Assembly: GCA_945901835.1 (NCBI GenBank)
Contig: CAMDMH010000231.1
Coordinates: 1 to 5,839, forward strand
Length of the DNA stretch: 5,839 nucleotides
Direction of reading: 5' to 3'
Source of the DNA: Devosia equisanguinis
GTDB taxonomy: Bacteria; Pseudomonadota; Alphaproteobacteria; Rhizobiales; Hyphomicrobiaceae
Below the pieces are notes generated by a model, which did not search any database, was not told the origin of the DNA, and saw only the letters and a program-made list of their open reading frames with translations. A program made the translations under genes and the position numbers. Below are positions 1 to 5,707 of the stretch, piece by piece (within the stretch, counting starts at the first letter, position 1; each line of letters begins with the position of its first letter).

Positions 1-360
1 CACTACAACGTGATGGGCGTCGCCAAGGCCGCGCTCGAGGCCAGCGTCCGCTACATGGCCAAGGACCTGGGCGAGAAGAACATCCGCGTCAACGCCATCT
101 CGGCCGGTCCGATCAAGACGCTGGCCGCGTCCGGCATCGCCGACTTCCGCTACATCCTGAAGTGGAACGAGTACAACTCGGCCCTGCGCCGCACGGTAAC
201 GATCGAAGAGGTCGGCGCGTCTGGCCTTTACCTGCTGTCCGATCTCGGCCGTGGCGTCACCGGAGAAATACACCACGTCGACGCCGGCTATCACGTCCAG
301 GGCATGAAGAACGAGGACGCGCCGGACATCTCGGTCATGAAGGCCGACGACGGGGCTTGA
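1..360 (+). CDS. fabI: Enoyl-[acyl-carrier-protein] reductase (NADH) FabI, 3' part
   Basis: C-terminal 119 residues of FabI, the cytoplasmic NADH-dependent enzyme that reduces trans-2-enoyl-ACP in the last step of each fatty-acid elongation cycle. The frame is open from base 1 and ends with TGA at 358-360; the 5' half, including the nucleotide-binding Rossmann motif, lies outside the window. The catalytic pair of the FabI branch of the SDR superfamily (Tyr-x6-Lys, Tyr156/Lys163 in E. coli) is visible as Tyr2 and Lys9 in HYNVMGVAKAAL. The substrate-loop motif SAGPIKTLAASGI (residues 34-46) and the tail motif GEIHHVDAGYHVQGM (88-102) are typical FabI sequence. The residues after GYHVQGM run to MKADDGA, a normal length for alphaproteobacterial FabI. 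The next gene is a convergent small ORF, and a dyad region follows the stop. Identification is firm; I cannot say whether this is the only FabI paralogue of the genome. Confidence 0.95.
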   Translation, partial: HYNVMGVAKAALEASVRYMAKDLGEKNIRVNAISAGPIKTLAASGIADFRYILKWNEYNSALRRTVTIEEVGASGLYLLSDLGRGVTGEIHHVDAGYHVQGMKNEDAPDISVMKADDGA

Positions 361-372
361 ACTCGCCATTCC

Positions 373-420
373 CCGACGACGCTTCGTCGGCGCGGAGCCG
401 ACGAGAACCCCCGGCTTTTT
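373..420 (+). terminator. Overlapping hairpins and T5 run after fabI (possible terminator)
   Basis: Three related segments lie 12 bases after the fabI stop: 373-379 (CCGACGA), 384-391 (TCGTCGGC) and 397-404 (GCCGACGA). The middle one can pair perfectly with the first (7 bp, 4-base loop) or with the third (8 bp, 5-base loop), but not with both. Five T's follow at 416-420, 11 bases after the last arm. That is too far for a textbook intrinsic terminator, so the termination role is an inference from position between convergent genes. On the minus strand there is no U-run after the dyad. Confidence 0.4.
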
Positions 421-487
421 CGTCAGGCCCTGTGACGTCCGAACCAGAATTGGGCGATCAGACGCTGACCGGCGATATTCTCAGACG

Positions 488-514
488 AAAACGGACCGAA
501 GCCAGCTCGGCTCC
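488..514 (-). terminator. Weak hairpin plus T4 downstream of the small minus-strand gene
   Basis: Read on the minus strand, GGAGCC (514-509), a 5-base loop and GGCTTC (503-498) form a 6-bp stem with one G-U pair. TTTT (491-488) follows after six further bases. The position, 32 bases beyond the stop of the small peptide gene, suits a terminator, but the stem is short and the U-run is displaced, so this is only a candidate. Confidence 0.28.
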
Positions 515-546
515 GGCCCGCATAAATTTCAAACCGAGATCAGGGC

Positions 547-702
547 TCAGCCCTTGCCCTTGCAGGCCTTCGTCTTCTTGTCGAAGAACTTCATCGTGCC
601 GCACTTGCCGGGTGCGTCCTTCTTCTTGGCGGCCAGAACGGTGCCGCTCATCGAGGTCACTGCGAATGCCGACATCATGACGGCCAGAGCCAACTTCTTC
701 AT
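547..702 (-). CDS. Small lysine-rich exported peptide, two Cys
   Basis: A 51-residue ORF from ATG at 702-700 to TGA at 549-547. Residues 1-24 form a classical Sec signal peptide: MKK start, hydrophobic stretch LALAVMMSAFAV, then TSMSGTVLA with a good signal-peptidase I site (V22-L23-A24, next residue A25). The predicted mature part is only about 27 residues and very basic: ten Lys (KKK at 26-28, then 33, 38, 42, 43, 45, 48, 50) against two Asp. It has two cysteines (C34, C47) that could form one disulfide, in the core GKCGTMKFFDKKTKACKG. A GGAGA Shine-Dalgarno sits 6 bases before the ATG and fixes the start. The gene is convergent with fabI. I do not recognise a characterised family. Signal peptide, ribosome site and charge pattern argue for a real gene; a periplasmic or secreted role is inferred and no function can be assigned. 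Confidence 0.7.
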   Translation of the reverse strand: MKKLALAVMMSAFAVTSMSGTVLAAKKKDAPGKCGTMKFFDKKTKACKGKG

Positions 703-708
703 CGCTAT

Positions 709-713
709 TCTCC
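709..713 (-). promoter_or_regulatory. Shine-Dalgarno of the small peptide gene
   Basis: GGAGA on the minus strand (713-709), six bases before the ATG at 702. It supports this start for a gene that is otherwise easy to miss because of its length. Confidence 0.6.
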
Positions 714-755
714 ATCAAACTTTGACAACTCGAGATGGGTGCAAGACCCGGCCGA

Positions 756-784
756 AACGTAAGGACGACCATTGAGTTTGTCAC
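756..784 (-). promoter_or_regulatory. Candidate sigma-70-type promoter for the small peptide gene
   Basis: On the minus strand GTGACA (784-779) matches the -35 consensus TTGACA at five of six bases. It is followed after exactly 17 bases by TACGTT (761-756), a poor match to the -10 box. The start codon would lie about 50 bases downstream. The spacing is right, but alphaproteobacterial -10 boxes are weakly conserved and such matches arise by chance, so this is tentative. Confidence 0.25.
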
Positions 785-920
785 GCCGCACGACATCGAA
801 CCGCGGACAGTTTTCGAATCTCGGTCACGCACAGGTGCTGATCGGACACAGCGCCACTTGAATATCCGTGGTTGTTCTTAGTCGCAGAGCCGGATGGCGG
901 CCGGCACGAGATGGAACGCC

Positions 921-963
921 AAAACGAAAATGGAGGAGCCAGGGTAGCGGCCCCTGCTCCTCC
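921..963 (-). terminator. Strong intrinsic terminator, minus strand
   Basis: GGAGGAGC (932-939) pairs perfectly with GCTCCTCC (956-963). After one bulged C (940), AGGG (941-944) pairs with CCCT (952-955), closing a 7-base loop: 12 bp in all. On the minus strand the hairpin is followed at once by ATTTTCGTTTT (931-921), a good U-tract. On the plus strand no U-run follows the hairpin, so orientation is clear. This is the best terminator in the window and implies a minus-strand transcript arriving from above position 963, although no recognised gene lies there. Confidence 0.7.
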
Positions 964-971
964 AAGTCGTT

Positions 972-1082
972 TCAGATGCCGGCCTTCACACAGACAGGGT
1001 TGCTCAGACCATGCCCGGTTGGACCGCGTCGATTGCAGCTATGGGATGAACCGAGGCCGGACTTACCGGCTTTCGCCGCCAT
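972..1082 (-). CDS. Possible 36-codon ORF in front of the terminator
   Basis: Minus-strand ORF from ATG at 1082-1080 to TGA at 974-972, whose stop lies 8 bases before the strong terminator hairpin. The product would begin MAAKAGKSGLG and end in LSNPVCVKAGI, with two cysteines, no signal peptide and no known motif. GGAGGA abuts the ATG with almost no spacing, which is poor for initiation, and the frame stays open upstream without another ATG. The only real support is position before the terminator. The transcript could equally be a non-coding RNA, or the 3' end of a decayed gene. I do not recognise any homologue. Confidence 0.2.
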   Translation of the reverse strand: MAAKAGKSGLGSSHSCNRRGPTGHGLSNPVCVKAGI

Positions 1083-1644
1083 TCCTCCATCGACTTCCCG
1101 GCTACGATCTCTTGAGTTCGGAAACGCATCGACACTTCGGCCCGCCGATAAACGGCAGAGCCTGCAGGTTCTGACACTACTTCTGGTTCTGTGAACTGAA
1201 GCAGGCGAACCAACGCCACCAACCAGACGAGGTTGTGGAAACCGCGCTTGCTGCCTTGATTACCGGCAGAAACGTCGCGCGTACCGCGGCCAGAATCAGC
1301 TCGCGACCCCCAAGTGATAGTCAAACCGCAGGCGATTTGCCAACCACTTGAATGACGATATGGCCGATCGGCCACCCGGATCGGATTTTCTGAAGGCAAA
1401 GGTGGCACACTCTCTTCACCTGCCGTTGTCTGCGCGCCTCGAACTCTCCGAGCGCCGACAGGCCGGAAAACCCACCCCGGAGCCAAAGTCCGAATCCGAA
1501 CAACGCATTGCACACGTGCGCCGGGACCGATACGAAGCAGGCGACCGGCCACCCGCACGAACTCGAGCGATTCGCGCGACACGTCGCGGGCCGGATGTCC
1601 AGCGTGCACGTGCGCAGTCCAGGCGGTGAAATGGCGAGGTTTCG
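1083..1644. other. Long intergenic stretch before aroC, no convincing gene
   Basis: About 560 bases with no ORF I can support. Frames on both strands are arginine- and proline-rich with mixed third-position use, unlike the strongly GC-biased codons of aroC. The plus-strand frame 1348-1629 ends 15 bases before the aroC ATG but has no ribosome site and poor codon use. One plus-strand stretch without a start (1175-1351) reads as fairly protein-like, around DEVVETALAALITGRNVA, and could be the remnant of a broken gene. The aroC promoter presumably lies here, but I cannot point to it. Confidence 0.5.
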
Positions 1645-2730
1645 ATGTCACACAACACGATAGGCCACCTGTTCCGCGTCACGACCTGGGGCGAAAGCCA
1701 CGGGCCTGCAATCGGTTGCGTCGTCGATGGCTGCCCGCCCGGCATCCCCTTGGTCGAAGCCGATCTCCAGCAGTATCTCGACAAGCGCCGGCCCGGCACC
1801 TCCCGCTTCACCACCCAGCGCAAGGAGCCCGACGAGGTCCGCATTCTCTCCGGCGTCTTTTCGGACGACGCGAGCCGTCAGGTGACCACCGGCACCTCGA
1901 TCGCGCTTCACATCGACAATGTCGATCAGCGCTCCAAGGACTACGGAGACATCAAGGACAAGTTCCGCCCGGGCCACGCCGATCTCACCTACTGGCAGAA
2001 ATACGGCATCCGCGACTACCGCGGCGGCGGCCGGTCATCGGCCCGTGAAACCGCGATGCGCGTCGCCGCTGGCGGTGTTGCCCGCAAAGTGCTCGACGGC
2101 GTCACGATCCGAGGCGCGCTTGTCGAGATGGGCGGCCTGCCCGTCGATCGCTCGCGCTGGAACTGGGGCGAGGTCGACAACAACCCCTTCTTCTGCCCCG
2201 ATGCAGCCAAGGTCGACGAGTGGACCACCGCCCTCGATAGCGCCCGCAAGGCCGGCTCGTCGCTGGGCGCCATCATCGAGGTCGTCGCCGAAGGCGTTCC
2301 CTCGGGCTGGGGAGCTCCCATTTACGGTAAGCTCGACCAGGATCTCGCCTCGGCGATGATGAGCATCAACGCCGTCAAAGGCGTCGAGATCGGTGATGGC
2401 TTCGAGACCGCCCGCCTGCGCGGCGAAGACAACGCCGACGAAATGCGCATCGGCAACGACGGCAAGCCGCGCTTCCTGTCGAACCACGCCGGCGGCATCC
2501 TCGGCGGCATCTCGACCGGCCAGAGCATCGTAGTACGCTTCGCCGTCAAGCCGACCTCGTCTCTGCTGATCCCGCGCCGCACCATCGACCGCCACGGCAA
2601 CGAAACCGAGATCCTGACCAAGGGCCGCCACGACCCCTGCGTCGGCATCCGCGCCGTTCCCGTCGGCGAAGCCATGATGGCCATCACACTCGCCGACCAC
2701 CTCCTCCGCCACCGCGCGCAGTGTGGGTGA
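1645..2730 (+). CDS. aroC: Chorismate synthase
   Basis: Complete 361-residue chorismate synthase, the cytoplasmic enzyme that converts 5-enolpyruvylshikimate-3-phosphate to chorismate, the last common step of the shikimate pathway. It requires reduced FMN although the reaction is redox neutral. All three family signatures are present: GESHGPAIGCVVDGCPPG (16-33) with the catalytic His19; the FRPGHAD segment (107-113) with the second conserved His111, followed by GGGRSSARETAMRVAAGGVA (127-146); and GRHDPCVGIRAVPVGEA (327-343) near the C-terminus. Length matches the bacterial norm of about 360. The ATG at 1645 is supported by GAGG at 1636-1639, five bases upstream, and by MSHNTIGHLFRVTTWGESHG, the usual N-terminus. 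The TGA at 2728-2730 is followed 18 bases later by a repeat element. In many Hyphomicrobiales aroC lies close to fabI; here they are separated by about 1.28 kb. Confidence 0.98.
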   Translation: MSHNTIGHLFRVTTWGESHGPAIGCVVDGCPPGIPLVEADLQQYLDKRRPGTSRFTTQRKEPDEVRILSGVFSDDASRQVTTGTSIALHIDNVDQRSKDYGDIKDKFRPGHADLTYWQKYGIRDYRGGGRSSARETAMRVAAGGVARKVLDGVTIRGALVEMGGLPVDRSRWNWGEVDNNPFFCPDAAKVDEWTTALDSARKAGSSLGAIIEVVAEGVPSGWGAPIYGKLDQDLASAMMSINAVKGVEIGDGFETARLRGEDNADEMRIGNDGKPRFLSNHAGGILGGISTGQSIVVRFAVKPTSSLLIPRRTIDRHGNETEILTKGRHDPCVGIRAVPVGEAMMAITLADHLLRHRAQCG

Positions 2731-2748
2731 GAGGTGCGGAGGCTCCTT

Positions 2749-2833
2749 TCCTCCCCCTAGATGGGTGAGATCGACGCGACAAGATTTCTGGCGCCTGAGC
2801 AAGAAATCGTTCGACGCGTCGTGTGGGGGTGAA
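2749..2833. repeat. Intergenic dyad repeat, copy 1
   Basis: An 85-base element between aroC and the HAD gene, related to the copy at 5708-5791. Shared blocks are TCCTCCCCCT at the left end, AGAAATCGTTCG, and GTGGGGGTGAA at the right end. Within this copy CGACGCG (2772-2778) pairs with CGCGTCG (2815-2821), and inside that GATTTCT (2783-2789) pairs with AGAAATC (2802-2808). The outer C-run and G-run can also pair. It resembles the short palindromic intergenic repeats common in Hyphomicrobiales genomes; the exact family is not identified. There is no U-tract, so it is not a classical terminator. Confidence 0.7.
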
Positions 2834-2869
2834 TATCCGTCGCAACCGTTCGAGCCGAGTACTGAACAC

Positions 2870-3586
2870 ATGCCCGCCCTTTCCTCCGTCCAAGCCATCG
2901 TCTTCGACGTGTTCGGCACGGTCGTCGATTGGCGCTCGAGCATCATCCGCGACCTCTCGGCATTCGGCGCGCAACGCGGCATCACCGTCGACTGGACGCG
3001 CTTCGCCGACGACTGGCGCGCGCTTTATCAACCCGCGATGGATGAGGTCCGCTCCGGTCGCCGCCCCTGGACGATCCTCGACGTGCTCCACCGCGAGAGC
3101 CTCGTCGTGCTGCTTGGTAGGCATGGCATCGAAGGCCTGGCCGAAACCGATATCCACCACCTCACGCGCGCCTGGCACCGCCTCGATCCGTGGCCCGACG
3201 CACTTCCCGGCCTCGCGCGCCTGAAAACCCGCTACATCATCGGCCCGATGTCGAACGGCAACATCGGCCTGCTCACCCGCATGGCCAAGCACGCGAAACT
3301 TCCCTGGGATGTGATCCTCGGCGCGGAAACCGCACGCGCTTATAAGCCGCTTCCCGAGAGCTACATTCGCAACGCCGCGCTTTTGAACCTCGAGCCGGCG
3401 CAGGTGATGCTCGTCGCCGCCCACAATAGCGACCTGAAGGCAGCACAAGCCGCTGGTCTCGCGACCGCCTTCGTCGCCCGCCCGACCGAGCACGGCCCCG
3501 GACAAACCAAGGATCTCGTGCCCTCCGGCGACTGGGACGTCTTCGCCGTCGACTTCTCCGACCTCGCCGCCAAGCTCGGCTCCTGA
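2870..3586 (+). CDS. HAD hydrolase, haloacid dehalogenase type II-like
   Basis: A 238-residue HAD-superfamily hydrolase of the L-2-haloacid dehalogenase (type II) subfamily, presumably cytoplasmic. Motif I is VFDVFGTVVDW, with nucleophile Asp13 and Thr17. Arg50 (DDWRALYQP) sits where the dehalogenase substrate-carboxylate Arg lies. Motif II is PMSNGN with Ser128, motif III AYKPLPESY with Lys159 and Tyr165, and motif IV MLVAAHNSDLKAA with Asp188; RPTEHGP (204-210) follows. In characterised L-2-haloacid dehalogenases motif IV carries Ser and Asn at the positions of Ala183 and His185 here, so the substrate may not be a haloacid. The ATG at 2870 is chosen because the fold starts there (MPALSSVQAIVFDVFGT). 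The frame stays open upstream to a GTG at 2723 overlapping the aroC stop, but those 49 residues are translated repeat sequence. No clear Shine-Dalgarno precedes the ATG. Family assignment is good; substrate unknown. Confidence 0.88.
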   Translation: MPALSSVQAIVFDVFGTVVDWRSSIIRDLSAFGAQRGITVDWTRFADDWRALYQPAMDEVRSGRRPWTILDVLHRESLVVLLGRHGIEGLAETDIHHLTRAWHRLDPWPDALPGLARLKTRYIIGPMSNGNIGLLTRMAKHAKLPWDVILGAETARAYKPLPESYIRNAALLNLEPAQVMLVAAHNSDLKAAQAAGLATAFVARPTEHGPGQTKDLVPSGDWDVFAVDFSDLAAKLGS

Positions 3587-3706
3587 GCTTCGCCGAGGCG
3601 GTTCGCTTGGAAACCAGCTGGCGTGGTATTGGTAGCATGCGCCCCATGGCATAGGGTGTCGAAACGGGGTGCCCCCGCCCCCTCGAGTCATTGCGCGAGC
3701 GCAACC

Positions 3707-4735
3707 ATGATACCCTTGTCCGTCCTCGACCAGTCCGTCGCCACGTCAGGTCGCTCCGGTGGGGTCGCAATCCGCAACACGATCGAGTTGGCGAAGGTGT
3801 GCGAGGGTCTCGGCTACAAGCGCTTCTGGGTGTCCGAGCACCACAGCCACGGCTCGATCGTCGGTACCGCGCCTGAAGTGCTGATCGCCGCCATCGCCAG
3901 CCAGACCAAAACGATCCGCGTCGGCAGCGCCGGCGTGATGCTGCCGCACTACTCACCACTCCACGTCGCTGAGCAGTTCCGCGTGCTCGATGCGATCGCA
4001 CCTGGCCGCATCGATCTCGGCCTCGGCCGCGCGCCCGGTTCGGACGGCCGTACGGCATACGCGCTGCACCCACTGGCGAACGAGCGGCCCAATCAATTCG
4101 TGTCCGACATCCGCGATCTCCAGTGCTGGCTCACCGGATCACCGCTGCCCGAAGGCCATCCGTTCGCGCAGGTCAAATGCTTCCCCCAGGACGTGACAGT
4201 CCCTGAAGTCTGGGTGCTCGGCAGCTCCGATTACGGCGCGCAGGTCGCGGCCTATTTCGGCCTGCCCTATGCCTTCGCGTGGTTCTTCACCGACGGACGC
4301 GGCGGCAAAGAAGCCATCGAACTATATAAGAGCACGTTCAAGCCGAGCGAACGCCACCCCGAGCCGCATCCCGCCATTTGCGTATGGGCGCTCGCCGCCG
4401 AGACCGAAGCCGAAGCGCTTCGCCAATACCAGTCGCGCGCCCGCACGCGCCTTCTCCGCGACCGGGGCATCTTTGCCTCTCTCGAACCGCCCGATATCGC
4501 CGGGGGCTACGACTATTCCGACGCCGAGCGCGCCCGCCTCGTCCAGCTCCGCCAAAGCGCCATTGTCGGCAGCGCAAGTCAGGTCGCCGAAGGTATCGAC
4601 AAACTCGCGCGGCAACTCGGCGTGAAGGAAATCGCCATCGTCACCTGGGCCTACGATGAAGACGTCCGTCACGAAAGCTACCGACTGATCGCCAAGACAA
4701 TGGGCTCGACGCCAGCCAAAAAGGAGGGAGGGTAA
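3707..4735 (+). CDS. LLM class flavin-dependent oxidoreductase (group 1, MsnO8-like)
   Basis: A 342-residue luciferase-like monooxygenase with a TIM-barrel fold, using reduced flavin (FMN) supplied by a separate reductase and O2. The opening MIPLSVLDQSVATSG, then FWVSEHHSHGSIVGTAPEVL (40-59), VGSAGVMLPHYSPLHVAEQF (72-91) and RIDLGLGRAPGSD (101-113) are hallmarks of the 'luciferase family oxidoreductase, group 1' branch, which includes E. coli YhbW. The segment WVLGSSDYGAQVAA (169-182) is the usual flavin-phosphate region, and VGSASQVAEGIDKLARQLGV (287-306) the C-terminal helix typical of the family. The ATG at 3707 is preferred over a GTG 28 codons upstream because homologues begin at this point; the ribosome site is weak. 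It starts 120 bases after the HAD stop and is codirectional with it and the SDR. The natural substrate of this branch is generally unknown, and nothing here reveals it. Confidence 0.93.
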   Translation: MIPLSVLDQSVATSGRSGGVAIRNTIELAKVCEGLGYKRFWVSEHHSHGSIVGTAPEVLIAAIASQTKTIRVGSAGVMLPHYSPLHVAEQFRVLDAIAPGRIDLGLGRAPGSDGRTAYALHPLANERPNQFVSDIRDLQCWLTGSPLPEGHPFAQVKCFPQDVTVPEVWVLGSSDYGAQVAAYFGLPYAFAWFFTDGRGGKEAIELYKSTFKPSERHPEPHPAICVWALAAETEAEALRQYQSRARTRLLRDRGIFASLEPPDIAGGYDYSDAERARLVQLRQSAIVGSASQVAEGIDKLARQLGVKEIAIVTWAYDEDVRHESYRLIAKTMGSTPAKKEGG

Positions 4736-4778
4736 GCGCTTCAGCGCGCAACCCGCCAGCGAAATCATCTAATCACGT

Positions 4779-4800
4779 CGGGTTACGCTACGCTCACCCG
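4779..4800. repeat. Degenerate small palindrome upstream of the SDR
   Basis: CGGGT (4779-4783) and ACCCG (4796-4800) flank TACGCTACGCTC. The sequence is close to a perfect palindrome of the form GGGTTACGCTACGCTAACCC, a motif I know as a scattered intergenic element in proteobacteria; one changed base (C at 4795) breaks the dyad. It lies 15 bases before the SDR Shine-Dalgarno. Likely a mobile palindromic remnant rather than an operator, but the short length makes this uncertain. Confidence 0.35.
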
Positions 4801-4814
4801 CCCTACAAAATTTC

Positions 4815-4820
4815 GGAGGA
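4815..4820 (+). promoter_or_regulatory. Shine-Dalgarno of the SDR gene
   Basis: GGAGGA seven bases before the ATG at 4828: the strongest ribosome site in the window, and the one that fixes the SDR start. The genes upstream have much weaker sites, which suggests the SDR is translated independently and perhaps more efficiently. Confidence 0.85.
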
Positions 4821-4827
4821 CCCCCAC

Positions 4828-5688
4828 ATGACCACGACACCCGACCTCACCGGCAAATCCGTCATCGTAACCGGCGCGGGCAGCGGCCTGGGCCAAGCCA
4901 TGGCACTCGGCCTCGTTGGCGCCGGCGCGTCCGTTCTGGCGCTCGATGTTGCCGGCGACCGCCTGCAGGATACGGCCAAGCTCGCCGCCGCCGCCAAGGC
5001 CAAAGGCAAGCTACTGCCGCTCGCCTGCGATGTGCGCTCGGAAACCTCGTGCGCAGCCGCAATCGCCACCGCCAAGGAAAAGCTCGGCGGCCTCACCGGC
5101 CTCGTCAATTGCGCTGGCCTCGGCATGGCCTATCTGCGGCCCGACGCATTCGAAAAACGGCCGAAGTTTTGGGAAGCCGATCCCACCCGCTGGTGGGACA
5201 TGATGGACGTCAATGTCCGCGGCCCCTTCCTGCTCGCCCGCGCCGTGATGCCCTCTCTGATCGCCAACGGTTGGGGCCGCGTCGTCAACGTAACCACCAG
5301 CTTCAATACCATGATCATGGCGGGCAACATGCCCTACGGCCAGAGCAAGGCGGCTCTCGAAGCCGCCTCGGCAAGCTGGTCTGCAGACACCCGCGGCACC
5401 GGCGTGACGGTCAACATTCTCGTCCCCGGCGGCGCAGCCGATACCGCGCTTGTGCCGCAGGACGCCCCCTTCGACCGGTCGAAGCTCGTCAAGCCCGACG
5501 TGATGGTCGCGCCGATCCTCTGGCTGATGTCGGACCTGTCGGACGGCACCACGGGGATGCGCTTCGTCGGCAAGCATTGGAACCCGCAGAAGCCCTGGCA
5601 GGAATCCATGCAGCTTTCGAGCGCTCCCATCGCATGGCCTGACCTCGCCGCCGCCGCCGCCGAAGGCCAATACCGACGCCCGGATTAG
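4828..5688 (+). CDS. SDR family NAD(P)-dependent oxidoreductase
   Basis: A complete 286-residue classical short-chain dehydrogenase/reductase. The nucleotide-binding glycine motif is TGAGSGLG (15-22). Asp40, at the end of beta-2 (VLALD), suggests NAD(H) rather than NADP(H). NCAG (94-97) replaces the usual NNAG. The catalytic set is Asn129 (MMDVNVRGPF), Ser158 or Thr157 (VNVTTSFN), Tyr170 and Lys174 (PYGQSK), with the PGG turn at 200-202. An insert around FEKRPKFWEADPTRWWDM (108-125) and a long tail (GMRFVGKHWNPQKPWQES, then AIAWPDLA-like sequence) extend it beyond the usual 250 residues. Start is fixed by GGAGGA at 4815-4820. It follows the flavin monooxygenase by 92 bases, with a small palindrome between, and is followed by repeat copy 2. 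An oxidoreductase acting on an alcohol or carbonyl is expected; the substrate cannot be read from sequence. Confidence 0.93.
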   Translation: MTTTPDLTGKSVIVTGAGSGLGQAMALGLVGAGASVLALDVAGDRLQDTAKLAAAAKAKGKLLPLACDVRSETSCAAAIATAKEKLGGLTGLVNCAGLGMAYLRPDAFEKRPKFWEADPTRWWDMMDVNVRGPFLLARAVMPSLIANGWGRVVNVTTSFNTMIMAGNMPYGQSKAALEAASASWSADTRGTGVTVNILVPGGAADTALVPQDAPFDRSKLVKPDVMVAPILWLMSDLSDGTTGMRFVGKHWNPQKPWQESMQLSSAPIAWPDLAAAAAEGQYRRPD

Positions 5689-5707
5689 TGCAGCTAGCGC
5701 GCACTTC

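Noticed and set aside
458..832. 124-codon minus-strand frame overlapping the small peptide gene
   Set aside because: The 51-codon frame inside it has a signal peptide and ribosome site, while this one has charged, motif-free sequence; both cannot be read from the same bases with equal plausibility.
1348..1629. 93-codon plus-strand frame ending 15 bases before aroC
   Set aside because: No Shine-Dalgarno before its ATG codons, third positions are mixed unlike aroC, and the product is arginine-rich with no motif.
1004..1651. 215-codon minus-strand open frame between fabI and aroC
   Set aside because: Arg/Gly/Pro-rich composition without recognisable motif, overlaps the aroC start, and has no ribosome site; its codon use is unlike the neighbouring genes. 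It is probably a chance GC-rich frame, although its downstream end lies near the strong minus-strand terminator.
3665..3677. CGGGG-TGC-CCCCG hairpin before the monooxygenase start
   Set aside because: Only 5 bp with a 3-base loop and no U-tract; expected by chance in GC-rich DNA.
3622..3685. tRNA-like look (GGTAGC, then a C-rich 3' side) between the HAD and monooxygenase genes
   Set aside because: No complementary acceptor stem, no proper T-arm with GTTCGA and no 5-bp anticodon stem can be drawn; only short tRNA-like words are present.
2035..3691. Two long minus-strand frames (2035-2985 and 2684-3691) opposite aroC and the HAD gene
   Set aside because: They are antisense shadows of strongly GC-biased codons in clearly real plus-strand genes, and the translations show no family motif.
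4736..4747. GCGC-TTCA-GCGC hairpin directly after the monooxygenase stop
   Set aside because: Four base pairs without a U-run; too weak to call a terminator.
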